From: Yamadazyma tenuis
Lineage: Eukaryota; Ascomycota; Pichiomycetes; Serinales; Debaryomycetaceae
Direction of reading: 5' to 3'
DNA length: 64,000 bases
NCBI RefSeq assembly: GCF_029203305.1
Contig: NC_089465.1
Coordinates: 434,001-498,000 of the forward strand
Below the pieces are notes generated by a model. It had not been told where the DNA came from. It was given only the letters and a program-made list of their open reading frames with translations, and did no database searches. Positions 46,810-55,773 of the stretch are shown here, piece by piece (the stretch's first letter is position 1; every line of letters begins with the position of its first letter). A program made the translations under genes and the position numbers.

Positions 46810-48150
46810 ATGGCATCCCAGATTCATTTTTTGGATATCAAGGGCAAGTCCTTGTTGTCCAGAGACTACAGAGGCGACATAGACACCAGTGCTATAGAAA
46901 AGTTCCCGCTTTTGTTGTTGGAGTTGGAAAATACATCCAACTCCACCGGCTCAGCAACGGATGATTCGAATTATAGACCCTTCATACATCACCAAGGAGT
47001 CAACTATGTGTTCATAAATCACAACAACCTTTACATATGTGCATTGACATTGAAGAATGAAAACATCATGTCCATTATAATATTTTTATCCAAGCTCGTG
47101 GAAGTTTTGACTCAATATTTCAAACACTTGGAAGAAGAATCTATCAGAGATAACTTTGTAATTATCTACGAATTGCTTGATGAAATGATGGACTTTGGGT
47201 TGGCTCAAACCACGGACACAAAGATATTGAAAGAATACATCACGCAGGATTACTATAAATTGATCAGAAATACACCGTCTAGAGTTGTCCAGCCGCCCAA
47301 CGCTGTGACCAACTCGGTTAGTTGGAGAAAAGAAGGCATTTTCTACAAGAAGAACGAAGCGTTTTTGGATGTCATCGAATCTATCAATATGTTGATCAAT
47401 GCCAATGGCCAGGTGTTGAATAGCGAGATCTTGGGAGAAGTCAAAATCAAGTCTCATTTGAGCGGTATGCCTGACTTGAGATTGGGCTTGAACGATAAAG
47501 GTATATTCAACACCAATGAGGAGACCGGTGGCAGCACCAATGCTAAAGGTATTGAGATGGAAGACATCAAGTTTCATCAGTGTGTTAGATTGTCGAAGTT
47601 TGAAAACGAGAGAATCATCACATTCATTCCTCCGGATGGGGAGTTCACATTAATGTCTTATCGGTTGTCTTCTACGCAATTTTTGATGAAGCCATTGATT
47701 GCCGTGAACTGCAAAACCAAGGTTCACAAGCATTCGAGAATTGAAATCTTGTGCTCGGTGAAAGCACTGATCAAAAAGAAGTCCACTGCCAATAACGTGG
47801 AGATTGTTATTCCAATTCCTGATGATGCCGATACTCCTAAGTTTGTTCCTGAGTATGGGACAGTCAAATGGATCCCAGAGAAGTCGTGTATCATTTGGAA
47901 GTTGAAGACATTCCCCGGTGGTAAACTGTACCATATGAAAGCCGAATTGGGCTTGCCAGCCGTTGATAACGATGACAACTACATCTTAAAGAAGCCTATT
48001 AAGGTGAATTTTTCCATTCCTTATTTCACCACATCCGGAATCCAAGTGAGGTACTTGAGAATCAATGAGCCTAAGTTACAATACCAAAGTTATCCATGGG
48101 TCAGGTACATAACTCAATCTGGTGAAGATTACACCATCAGAACCAAGTAG
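46810..48150 (+). CDS. APM1: AP-1 clathrin adaptor medium (mu) subunit
   Basis: Mu1 subunit of the AP-1 complex, which sorts cargo between trans-Golgi and endosomes. It has 446 residues. The longin-like N-terminus has IHFLDIKGKSLLSRDYRGD, then FVIIYELLDEMMDFG, and the linker VSWRKEGIFYKKNEAFLDV leads to the mu-homology domain (about 180-446) with MSYRLSSTQF, the WIPEKSCIIWKLKTFPGG core and the ending GIQVRYLRINEPKLQYQ, YPWVRYIT. These are typical of mu1 rather than mu2 or mu3. Confidence 0.96.
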   Translation: MASQIHFLDIKGKSLLSRDYRGDIDTSAIEKFPLLLLELENTSNSTGSATDDSNYRPFIHHQGVNYVFINHNNLYICALTLKNENIMSIIIFLSKLVEVLTQYFKHLEEESIRDNFVIIYELLDEMMDFGLAQTTDTKILKEYITQDYYKLIRNTPSRVVQPPNAVTNSVSWRKEGIFYKKNEAFLDVIESINMLINANGQVLNSEILGEVKIKSHLSGMPDLRLGLNDKGIFNTNEETGGSTNAKGIEMEDIKFHQCVRLSKFENERIITFIPPDGEFTLMSYRLSSTQFLMKPLIAVNCKTKVHKHSRIEILCSVKALIKKKSTANNVEIVIPIPDDADTPKFVPEYGTVKWIPEKSCIIWKLKTFPGGKLYHMKAELGLPAVDNDDNYILKKPIKVNFSIPYFTTSGIQVRYLRINEPKLQYQSYPWVRYITQSGEDYTIRTK

Positions 48151-48200
48151 TACATAATTCTCAGTAAAGCTAAATAGATATTTTTCGCACCAGTGCAATC

Positions 48201-48776
48201 ATGGAGGAGCTCGTGAAAGAGGAAATAAGACAGTACAGACTCGTGTCTAAGTCCAAGTCTCTACGCAACTTGAAACCCCTGTACGCAGACCAGATAGCCA
48301 AGCAAGTTAACCATACAGAGCTCAAACAATTGATATCCAAGAAAGTCTACTATACACAGAAGATTCTCAAGCTTTTGAATAGCACCAGTATACGAGAAAC
48401 CAAATCAGAAGAAGATGAAGATCCATTAGATCCCACCATACTTACTGAGAGGTTCTTGGTAGAAAAGTATGTTCAAAATGCTCTTCGGAACCTGTCCACA
48501 AAAGCACAACTTAAGTCTTTGATAAGAAAGCATGGTGATTTTCAGCGATCAAGCGTACTTGAAAGAAAGAAACTTGAAGAAACTTCCAACTCCAATGGCT
48601 TGCATGAGTTTGATATGAAAATAATACAAGAATGTCAACAGCTACAAGTTGAGTCGATCAAGAACCTTTCTCAGCTTCAGATGCCATACTTTGTGCTAAA
48701 ACAAGCGTATCACTATCCCAACCTAAAAAATGATCAGGAATGGCTTCTTGACCTCTTGGCCAAACTCTGTCCCTAG
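48201..48776 (+). CDS. Unrecognised small helical protein
   Basis: A 191-residue frame starting with ATG 50 bp after the APM1 stop on the same strand. It is rich in Leu, Lys, Glu and Gln and should be mostly helical, with possible coiled coils at about 1-65 and 80-175. No cysteine cluster, signal peptide or membrane segment is seen. It starts MEELVKEEIRQYRLV and ends LLDLLAKLCP. The size and composition would fit a small subunit of a larger complex (kinetochore or tether), but I have no motif to support this. Codon use looks coding and the position in the gap supports a real gene. Confidence 0.7.
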   Translation: MEELVKEEIRQYRLVSKSKSLRNLKPLYADQIAKQVNHTELKQLISKKVYYTQKILKLLNSTSIRETKSEEDEDPLDPTILTERFLVEKYVQNALRNLSTKAQLKSLIRKHGDFQRSSVLERKKLEETSNSNGLHEFDMKIIQECQQLQVESIKNLSQLQMPYFVLKQAYHYPNLKNDQEWLLDLLAKLCP

Positions 48777-48919
48777 ACGCTATTCGTATAAATATCGTGA
48801 TATTAAATCCTTCTATGGACTATGTACATAATTTCTAGTCATTCGACGACTTTAGAAGTGAAAAGATGAATATAAAAAAATTCAATGCCTTCTAGGCAAA
48901 ATTAATCCCCATGCATCTT

Positions 48920-50671
48920 TCACAAATCGGTGACACAACCTTTAGAGGCGTCGGTCACCAACTTCAGGTACTTGAACAAAGTACCTCTTTTGTATCTTGG
49001 TTCTGGAGGAGACCACTTCTTTCTTCTCTCCGCCAAGATCTCTTCACTTACCAACAAATCCAACCTATTGTTCTCGGCATCGATGATGATTTCATCTCCA
49101 TCTTCCACCAAACCAACAGGTCCACCAACAGCGGCCTCGGGAGTCACGTGCCCAATCAAGAAACCATGAGAACCTCCAGAGAATCTTCCGTCAGTCAACA
49201 AGGCAACATCCTTACCTAAACCGTAACCCATGATTGCACTACTGGGCTTCAACATTTCAGGCATACCTGGGCCACCTTTAGGACCTTCGTTTCTGATGAC
49301 GCACACGGTCTTCTCACCCTTTTTGATCTGTCCTTCACCCAAAGCAGCAATAAATCCTTCTTCCTTGTCGAAAACTCTGGCAGTACCTTTGAAGTAAGTA
49401 CCTTCTTTACCAGTGATCTTACCAACAGCACCACCCGGAGCCAAAGAACCCTTCAAAATTTGCAAATGTCCGGTAGACTTCAAGGGGTTGTTAATAGGTC
49501 TGACAATATCTTGGCCTTCGGGTAACCCTGGCAATTCTTTCAAGTTTTCAGCAATGGTCTTCCCGGTGACAGTCAACTGTGAACCATCCAAAAATCCTTC
49601 TTCCAACAACAACTTCATGACAGCAGGAGTACCTCCGAAGTCGTGTAAGTCGGCCATGACGTACTTACCACTTGGTCTGAAATCACAGATCAAAGGTGTT
49701 GCATCACTGATTCTCTGGAAATCATCGATGGTGATCTCAATGTCAAAAGACGATGCAATGGCAATCAAGTGCAAGACAGCATTGGTGGATCCACCGGTAG
49801 CAATAACGTAGGTGATGGCGTTTTCAAACGACGTCTTGGTGATGATATCTCTTGGTTTCAAGTCAATTTCCAACAAGTGCTTGATCGCATAACCAATGTT
49901 GTCACATTCTTCCCTCTTTTTGGCAGAAACAGCGGGTGCCGACGACGAGTATGGCAACGACAATCCCAATACCTCAGCAGCACTCGACATGGTGTTGGCG
50001 GTGTACATACCACCACAAGCACCTGGTCCAGGACATGAGTGCTTGATGATATCCATTCTTTCTTCGTTACTGATTTGTTTTGACAAGTATTGTCCGAAAC
50101 TCTGGAAAGCCGACACAATGTCCACCTTCTTGGGCATATTGGGGTTGTTCTGGCCACAGGTGGTTTCACCGGGTAAAATGGTACCTCCATACATCATGAT
50201 GGATGGTCTATTGTGTCTTCCCATAGCCATCAACACCCCGGGCATATTCTTATCACACGAAGGAATGGCGATGTTCCCGTCGTACATCTGGGCCAAAGTC
50301 ATGGTTTCAAAAGAGTCAGCGATGATTTCTCTTGACTGTAATGAGTATTTCATACCCTCAGTTCCGTTGGTAATACCGTCAGACACTCCGATCGAGTTAA
50401 ATTGCATCCCTTTCATTCCAGCCTTGTTCACACTAGCGGTACAAATATGGTTCAAGTCCATCAAATGCATATTACAAGGATTTCCGGTCCACCACACGGA
50501 CCCCACTCCGATTTGAGCTTTACCCATATCTTCATCGGTGAAGCCTGTAGCGTACAACATGGCTTGTGAGGCACCTTGACTGACATCTTCCGTAACAATC
50601 GACGAGTATTTGTTGAGCTTCTTCAGCAGCCTCATGGCTGTCTGAGCAAACGCCCTGACAAACTGCTTCAT
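48920..50671 (-). CDS. ILV3: Dihydroxy-acid dehydratase
   Basis: Mitochondrial Fe-S enzyme making 2-keto acids for isoleucine and valine synthesis. It has 583 residues (yeast 585). A short basic presequence precedes KKLNKYSS. The cluster ligands lie in [15 protein letters not shown] and [11 protein letters not shown], and the C-terminus has [19 protein letters not shown] and the PEAAVGGP motif. Two adjacent CTG codons occur in the presequence. The upstream gap to divergent PEX4 has a Gcn4-type site and a Leu3 palindrome. Confidence 0.98.
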   Translation of the reverse strand: MKQFVRAFAQTAMRLLKKLNKYSSIVTEDVSQGASQAMLYATGFTDEDMGKAQIGVGSVWWTGNPCNMHLMDLNHICTASVNKAGMKGMQFNSIGVSDGITNGTEGMKYSLQSREIIADSFETMTLAQMYDGNIAIPSCDKNMPGVLMAMGRHNRPSIMMYGGTILPGETTCGQNNPNMPKKVDIVSAFQSFGQYLSKQISNEERMDIIKHSCPGPGACGGMYTANTMSSAAEVLGLSLPYSSSAPAVSAKKREECDNIGYAIKHLLEIDLKPRDIITKTSFENAITYVIATGGSTNAVLHLIAIASSFDIEITIDDFQRISDATPLICDFRPSGKYVMADLHDFGGTPAVMKLLLEEGFLDGSQLTVTGKTIAENLKELPGLPEGQDIVRPINNPLKSTGHLQILKGSLAPGGAVGKITGKEGTYFKGTARVFDKEEGFIAALGEGQIKKGEKTVCVIRNEGPKGGPGMPEMLKPSSAIMGYGLGKDVALLTDGRFSGGSHGFLIGHVTPEAAVGGPVGLVEDGDEIIIDAENNRLDLLVSEEILAERRKKWSPPEPRYKRGTLFKYLKLVTDASKGCVTDL

Positions 50672-50714
50672 ACTTACGTTTATAGAGTTAATAGTTTTCT
50701 GATGGATTTTTCAG

Positions 50715-50721
50715 TGAGTCA
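50715..50721. promoter_or_regulatory. Gcn4-type site TGAGTCA upstream of ILV3
   Basis: A perfect TGAGTCA 44-50 bp upstream of the ILV3 ATG, at almost the same distance as the site before HIS7. Confidence 0.65.
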
Positions 50722-50982
50722 AGTTACAGAGAAAAAAATTCGCTTTGGGTGTGTACAGGAGCAATGGGATCTCGGACTCAACGCCCAATTAAACCGCACA
50801 TATATGTCAGAAGAGATAGTGACTAAAACGGTTATTTAGGAAGGAGGATTGGGAGGAAACAGAAAACCCTTAAATAGAATGGAGTATAGGCGTGGGATGG
50901 AGAAGGAGCAGGAGAATTTGGCTTGAAATAGGTGGAAATAGCACACATAGAATTAGATGAGAGTCTCAGCGGACCCGTCCGT

Positions 50983-50992
50983 CCGGTACCGG
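50983..50992. promoter_or_regulatory. Leu3 site CCGGTACCGG
   Basis: A perfect match to the Leu3 palindrome CCGGNNCCGG, 312-321 bp upstream of ILV3, in a GC-rich stretch. Leu3 controls branched-chain amino-acid genes in response to alpha-isopropylmalate. The divergent PEX4 starts 160 bp on its other side. Confidence 0.65.
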
Positions 50993-51151
50993 CGTGGGGC
51001 TGAAATGCGCCCCTAGGACTGGCGGTGTGCTGACGCCAGGCTCTCTCCCTGCCAGCGCCCCAGATTTGGGTGGCCGCACGACACACAACCCGTCCCTGTC
51101 ACGCTCGGATGCGACTGTGAAAAGGTTGACTACTACTTCTACTAGGGCATC

Positions 51152-52279
51152 ATGGCAGAAAAAAGACTTTTTAAAGAGCTTAACCAGCTATCCAAGGTTG
51201 CACCCAACTATAGTAACCATCAGATACTAAGTCTCGCTCCAAAGGATGTGGAATCAAGTGTTTATGAATGGCAGTCGGTTATTTGCAAGCCGTCTAAAAT
51301 TGACTCCAAATTCTATCATAATGGCCAGTGGACTTTGAATATCTCAGTTCCCCAACAGTACCCCATAGTTCCCCCCAAGATCTCCTTCAGTGGTGCCACT
51401 CCCATTTTCCATCCTAATATCAACGTTGACACTGGTGAAATCTGCTTGGATATCTTAAAGTCCGAAAGCTGGACTCCAGCATGGAACCTTGAGCATCTTG
51501 TGGTTGCGATTCTCGTGCTTATTGATGATCCTGAACCCGATTCACCGTTGAATATCGATCTGGCGAACTTATTTCGTCACGATAAGGCCGGCTTCGAAAG
51601 TTTTGCTCAATACACCATCTGGAAACATGGAACATTCTACGAAGGAGAGCGAGCTAGAAGTGGAGCCAAGGCCGGCCAGCAAGACGATATAATACTGCAA
51701 GATCAAGAACTTGAAATCGCGTTGCAAGAGAATTCCTCTAAGTCGATCAATGTCATAAAAGATGTGGGTAAGCAGATCACCCAGGAGTTCATCAACAAGG
51801 TGGATGAAATCACCCATTCCAAGCAGAATTCAGTTGATTCCATTGACCACAACGTCGACTACAACAACGCAAAGAAATATATTGCTGAAAAGGTGAACCG
51901 GCAAGTTTTGGAGCTTTGCTCCAAATCGGTGTCACCAGTTAATGAAATCGAAGGGCCAGAAGAACCTTTGGATCCCATAGTTGAGGGCGAGAAGCTTCGG
52001 TTTCTCCAGGAGGTGGACTCGAAGGTGCAACTGTTTTCCGATGCCGCCAAAGAAGCCAGTGCCAGTGAAAAAGTCTCCACTGTCAGCAGTACCAGCTCCA
52101 AAGACAACGAAACCATTTCCGCCCAATCGTCCCACAGCAATGTCGACAAGTTGAAGAAGTCGATGTCGATTCGTAGTTTCCGTTCGGATACGTCTGGGGG
52201 CTCCAGTAATAAAAAGAAGCACAAGAAGCGTGATAAGTTGAAGGAGTTCTTGAAGAGAACAGAAGAACAGAAGAAGTAG
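51152..52279 (+). CDS. PEX4: Peroxisomal ubiquitin-conjugating enzyme with long C-terminal extension
   Basis: The E2 fold covers about 1-175. YPIVPPKISF, PIFHPNINVDTGEICLDIL with active Cys98, then WTPAWNLEHL and DDPEPDSPLNIDLANLFR are closest to Pex4, the E2 that ubiquitinates the Pex5 receptor with Pex22 on peroxisomes. Yeast Pex4 ends near residue 183. Here about 200 further residues follow: helical, charged, then a Ser-rich stretch and a very basic end (SNKKKHKKRDKLKEFLKRT). The extension has no domain I recognise. The frame is uninterrupted, so this looks genuine rather than a fusion artefact, but annotation of a related species should confirm it. Confidence 0.82.
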   Translation: MAEKRLFKELNQLSKVAPNYSNHQILSLAPKDVESSVYEWQSVICKPSKIDSKFYHNGQWTLNISVPQQYPIVPPKISFSGATPIFHPNINVDTGEICLDILKSESWTPAWNLEHLVVAILVLIDDPEPDSPLNIDLANLFRHDKAGFESFAQYTIWKHGTFYEGERARSGAKAGQQDDIILQDQELEIALQENSSKSINVIKDVGKQITQEFINKVDEITHSKQNSVDSIDHNVDYNNAKKYIAEKVNRQVLELCSKSVSPVNEIEGPEEPLDPIVEGEKLRFLQEVDSKVQLFSDAAKEASASEKVSTVSSTSSKDNETISAQSSHSNVDKLKKSMSIRSFRSDTSGGSSNKKKHKKRDKLKEFLKRTEEQKK

Positions 52280-52357
52280 TAGATATAAAACAGTAATGAG
52301 ACATCTGAGAATTCGCAGTGCGCGATCAATCGGTCGCGGTGCTTAAAAGTAAACAAC

Positions 52358-53293
52358 ATGGTTGGGGAATCAAGAACAGAGCTACTCAAGTGGCTCAACA
52401 ATACTTTGGACCTCTCGTACACCAAAGTCGAGCAGTGTGGAAATGGTGCAGCGTATTGTCAGCTCATGGACTCGATTTATCAGGATGTGCCTATGGCCCG
52501 AGTTAAGATGGGGGCTAAAACCGATTACGACTGCTCGACCAACATGAAGATTCTTCAGGCTTCGTTTCAAAAACACGGCGTGTCACGTAACATCGATGTG
52601 GACAGAATCATCAAGTGCCGGCTCCAGGACAACTTGGAGCTTTTGCAATGGCTCAAAAAGTATTGGATGGAAAGGAAGGATTTGAACATCGAATATGACG
52701 CTGTCGGTAGACGACAGGGAAGAACTGCAGCCCCCACGCCTGGGTCGAGCCGCCAAGTCAGCAGTGCTGGTGGCAGTGTGAGATCGGTGCTGGCGTCGTC
52801 ACGGGCGCCGTCTGCCGTTGGAAGTCGTATTAATGCCGGTCCCAGAAGCATCAGCGGACCTGTTTCTTCAAGCATAAGCAATGGTTCCTCCGGCGGTGCC
52901 ACGGCCACCAGTGCAAAAGTGGTGCAGCTAACCAAGCAGTTGGCGGAGGCCAGAACTCATATCGAGGAGTTGACGGCCGAATTGCAGCATGTCAAAGAGG
53001 AAAGAGACCCGTTGGAAATCGAACGCAACTTCTTCTACAATAAACTTATCAGCATCGAAGAACTCGTCAATATTACCAAAGAGGCGGTGGCCAACAACCA
53101 ACAAACAGTGGTGTTGGGAGACCGGACCATTGGTGCTGGGTCGATGGAACTTATCGATGAGGTGTATGCGATTCTATGTGCTACCCAGGAGGGGTTTGAA
53201 ATTAGTAACGGAGACGACGATGGGGTGGTTGCTGCCGATGTCGAAATGTCGGTGGAGGCCGACCGATTCAATCTCGAGGCCGAAACTTTTTAG
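52358..53293 (+). CDS. BIM1: Microtubule plus-end-binding EB1 protein
   Basis: Bim1 tracks growing microtubule ends and helps orient the spindle. It has 311 residues (yeast 344). The N-terminal calponin-homology domain (about 1-120) contains RTELLKWLNNTLDLSYTKVEQ, GAAYCQLMDSIYQDVPMARV and KHGVSRNIDVDRIIKCRLQDN. A Ser/Ala/Gly-rich linker leads to the C-terminal coiled coil and EB domain (about 190-275: ERNFFYNKLISIEELV). It ends in acidic residues and lacks the EEY/F end, as in yeast. Confidence 0.97.
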   Translation: MVGESRTELLKWLNNTLDLSYTKVEQCGNGAAYCQLMDSIYQDVPMARVKMGAKTDYDCSTNMKILQASFQKHGVSRNIDVDRIIKCRLQDNLELLQWLKKYWMERKDLNIEYDAVGRRQGRTAAPTPGSSRQVSSAGGSVRSVLASSRAPSAVGSRINAGPRSISGPVSSSISNGSSGGATATSAKVVQLTKQLAEARTHIEELTAELQHVKEERDPLEIERNFFYNKLISIEELVNITKEAVANNQQTVVLGDRTIGAGSMELIDEVYAILCATQEGFEISNGDDDGVVAADVEMSVEADRFNLEAETF

Positions 53294-53603
53294 TGTTTAG
53301 GGTTATTGCATAGTAATATTTTTATATTCTCATGGAGAAATCCTGTACAAGCCACAGCAGACAGATGCGAAACCGTTAAAGAAAATTTTTAACTCACACC
53401 TTTTGTACAAAAATCATCCATTTCCTTAGGGACCTAATAACTATTGCCATCACCCAGTGATATCAGAGCATCCAGAACATATAAACCCAGACGACCACCC
53501 GTTTGGAAAAGCTTTTGAACATATTTGCGGCGCACACACCCTTTTTTCTACGATTTTTCACTCAATTACATCCAGGTAACGTCTGAAGCCCACCAATTTG
53601 GCC
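53294..53603. other. Intergenic region between BIM1 and the zinc-finger gene
   Basis: 310 bp, AT-rich. Nothing beyond presumed 3' UTR and promoter was seen. Confidence 0.6.
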
Positions 53604-54446
53604 ATGACGTCGGCACATACCCAGTTCAATTACAACCGACGCAGCTCTGCGTCATCGCCGTACACAATCCCCGCCAAGCACCATCACCAGTATGGAACCG
53701 GTGTACCTCATTACTCTCAGCATCACCGGAGTTTTAGTCAAGGTCACCAGACGAGGCCGGTATTTCGACCGGATAATGGCGAGGCCATAGAAGACACTAC
53801 CGATGAGGCGGCGATGTCGTCGTCGGTACCAACGCTCTCACGAGAGTTTGTGGCCCGTCGTATCAGCGAAGGTGAATCAGGTCGTCTAAAAGAAGAATTG
53901 AAATGCGAGGCTTGTGGGAAAGGCTACAAACACATTCTGTCACTTGCCAAACACCTATGGGAGCACACACCCGAATGGAACGTCACCAAGAAGCTTCTCA
54001 TCTCCAAACATCAGCAGGTGCAATTACTTGAAGCTGCGAGTATTTTGGTGGGAATGACTGACAAAGACGTGGCGGAGTCTCCCGGGGTGTTTGACAGCAG
54101 TAGCAGGCGAAATAGTCTTTTCCAAGACGACGATACGCCTGTGCATGGCAGAAAGAACTCGGTTTCTCAATACCCTCCATCATCCTCATCTGCTACATCG
54201 TCCACATCTCCACCCACCGTACCAGTGGACTCGTACTTAGTAAAAGACGAGGCCTCGGTCCTGTTTGTCGCCGGCGGCTACTTGGACTCGAAGGCCGGTT
54301 TTTCAGATGTGCATTCTGAATCAAATACCCACTCCCGTTTAGATTCGGTTTCCTACAAGCATTCAAGCACCCCCAACATGCCGATGATATCACCACGATC
54401 ACACAACTGGGTCGATGACGAAGATATCGTGGGCAAGATGGAATAA
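53604..54446 (+). CDS. Conserved fungal protein with one C2H2 zinc finger
   Basis: The ATG at 53604 gives 280 residues. The N-terminus is His/Ser/Tyr/Pro-rich and disordered. The single finger CEACGKGYKHILSLAKHLWEH (about 98-118, C-x2-C-x12-H-x4-H) is followed by TPEWNVTKKLLISKHQQVQLLEAASILVGM. A finger plus this helical block is shared by a group of fungal proteins I remember as uncharacterised. One finger alone seldom binds DNA specifically, so RNA or protein binding is as likely. The C-terminus is Ser/Thr/Pro-rich with many candidate phosphosites. Confidence 0.82.
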   Translation: MTSAHTQFNYNRRSSASSPYTIPAKHHHQYGTGVPHYSQHHRSFSQGHQTRPVFRPDNGEAIEDTTDEAAMSSSVPTLSREFVARRISEGESGRLKEELKCEACGKGYKHILSLAKHLWEHTPEWNVTKKLLISKHQQVQLLEAASILVGMTDKDVAESPGVFDSSSRRNSLFQDDDTPVHGRKNSVSQYPPSSSSATSSTSPPTVPVDSYLVKDEASVLFVAGGYLDSKAGFSDVHSESNTHSRLDSVSYKHSSTPNMPMISPRSHNWVDDEDIVGKME

Positions 54447-54800
54447 GGGGGATATGTAAAATTATGATCAATTAAGGAGTTGTAATAGATTAATTCACAT
54501 AAATTTTGGTGCGCGTTACAGAACATCGCTTCTCGAACGTGCAATTTTTTTTTTCTTCAACACCCCACCACACCGGCCATAGATTTGGCATAAACCTTTG
54601 ACGGTTTCAACATCCTCTCTTTAGGCCGTCGTTTTGGCGGGCTGCTTGAGGCGAAACACGGCTGGAGTGGTGGCACAACAAAAAGTGCATCATAGTACAT
54701 CAAGAGCTTAATATCGTTACCTTTTGGTGTCTCCAAGAACACAAACACTCCTCTATTAACTATTTACAAGTATAAGTAGCCTCGGCAAAGGCCGTGTAAG
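54447..54800. other. Convergent intergenic region
   Basis: 354 bp between the stops of the zinc-finger gene and PET117. A minus-strand frame of 63 codons (54557-54748) begins only with GTG and leaves no room for a promoter, so I do not call it. An A/T homopolymer lies near 54546-54556. Confidence 0.55.
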
Positions 54801-55079
54801 TCAGGCGTCATCGTCCTGTGGCGCCCCACGGATTACCTCGCCCGTCAACGGCTGGACGCTTTCGAACTGCTGTTTCAATTTGATCTGTTGTTGGTGCTCG
54901 AGGTCGTTCCGCATGAGCTTCCGATTATTCTGGAACCGTTGCTCCAAACGTTTGGCGTCCCGGATGGGCCCTTCTCTGAGCGACTCCCGCTCCGTCTGCT
55001 GGGAGTAGTTGATGAACACAAACGACCCCACAGCAAATGCTATGGAGGTGCCTAGGGTGACCTTGGATAATGTAGACAT
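54801..55079 (-). CDS. PET117: Cytochrome c oxidase assembly factor Pet117
   Basis: Small mitochondrial protein needed for cytochrome oxidase assembly, acting with Cox15 in heme A synthesis. It has 92 residues (yeast 107). MSTLSKVTLGTSIAFAVGSFVF is an N-terminal membrane segment, then ERESLREGPIRDAKRLEQR, the family signature, and a charged helix ending QFESVQPLTGEV. A CACGTG motif lies 66-71 bp upstream of the ATG. Confidence 0.9.
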   Translation of the reverse strand: MSTLSKVTLGTSIAFAVGSFVFINYSQQTERESLREGPIRDAKRLEQRFQNNRKLMRNDLEHQQQIKLKQQFESVQPLTGEVIRGAPQDDDA

Positions 55080-55773
55080 TGGAATTTTAACGTTTAACGT
55101 TTAAAATGCGACTGTGGTTATAGGACAAGATCGGGTGTGGAGCTCACGTGACCAACGGCCCGAGGTCAAATGGTCTCATATACCACTAGCGGTCAGGTTG
55201 CGGACGGGCCAAATGTCGACGGTGGACGTGGGCCCATAAGTCCGGCGTGCATAGGTGATGTTCAAACCCACCGCCAGCGACTTATGGATCTGCTCGCAGA
55301 CCAGGTGACACGGCCGGCGCCGGTCGAGATCCGCGTGCACTTAGGTGCGTCGCTGTGTGCGGCTGGCACGGTGGACATAAACCCTAATTCCTGTGACCAC
55401 GGCTCTGATATCCCAGCCTTCACCCATCCCGTCACCCAGCTGTTTGTGACACTCTGCCATCCCTTTTAACCTACGTCACTGTACCGGCAAAACCGACTTT
55501 GCTCTGTTTCTACTAAGTGTGTCGACGGCGCTCCAAATTTTTGTTCTCACAGCAAATTGGCACGGAAAATTTAAAAACAATCCCATAATCACCTATTTTC
55601 AGATTCTCCCATCATTGTATTATTACCACTGTTAATAGGATCTGGCCAGCCCCGTCAGATGGATGTATGTACCCTCACCCTGAGCGCACGCTATGTACTG
55701 ACATCATCATAAGCCCGCTCGCCCCAGTGCTTCAGACCTCTTACTAACCTTTCTCCAGAACCCCAACAGTAAC
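55080..55773. other. Shared promoter region of PET117 and the cyclin gene
   Basis: 694 bp between divergent starts, GC-richer in the middle. A plus-strand 99-codon frame (55170-55469) begins with ATG but its composition looks random; I do not call it. CACGTG is at 55145-55150. Confidence 0.55.
55145..55150. promoter_or_regulatory. CACGTG E-box (Cbf1/Pho4-type)
   Basis: TCACGTGA core in the PET117/cyclin promoter. It can bind Cbf1 or Pho4; the sequence alone does not decide. Confidence 0.45.

Noticed and set aside
52358..53300. Overlapping plus-strand frames within BIM1
   Set aside because: Alternate-frame shadows; the CH and EB domains fix the real frame.
54557..54748. 63-codon minus-strand frame between the zinc-finger gene and PET117
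   Set aside because: It starts with GTG, lies immediately behind PET117 without room for a promoter, and has no recognisable homology.
55170..55469. 99-codon plus-strand frame
   Set aside because: It lies in the PET117/cyclin promoter, with random-looking composition typical of GC-richer intergenic DNA.
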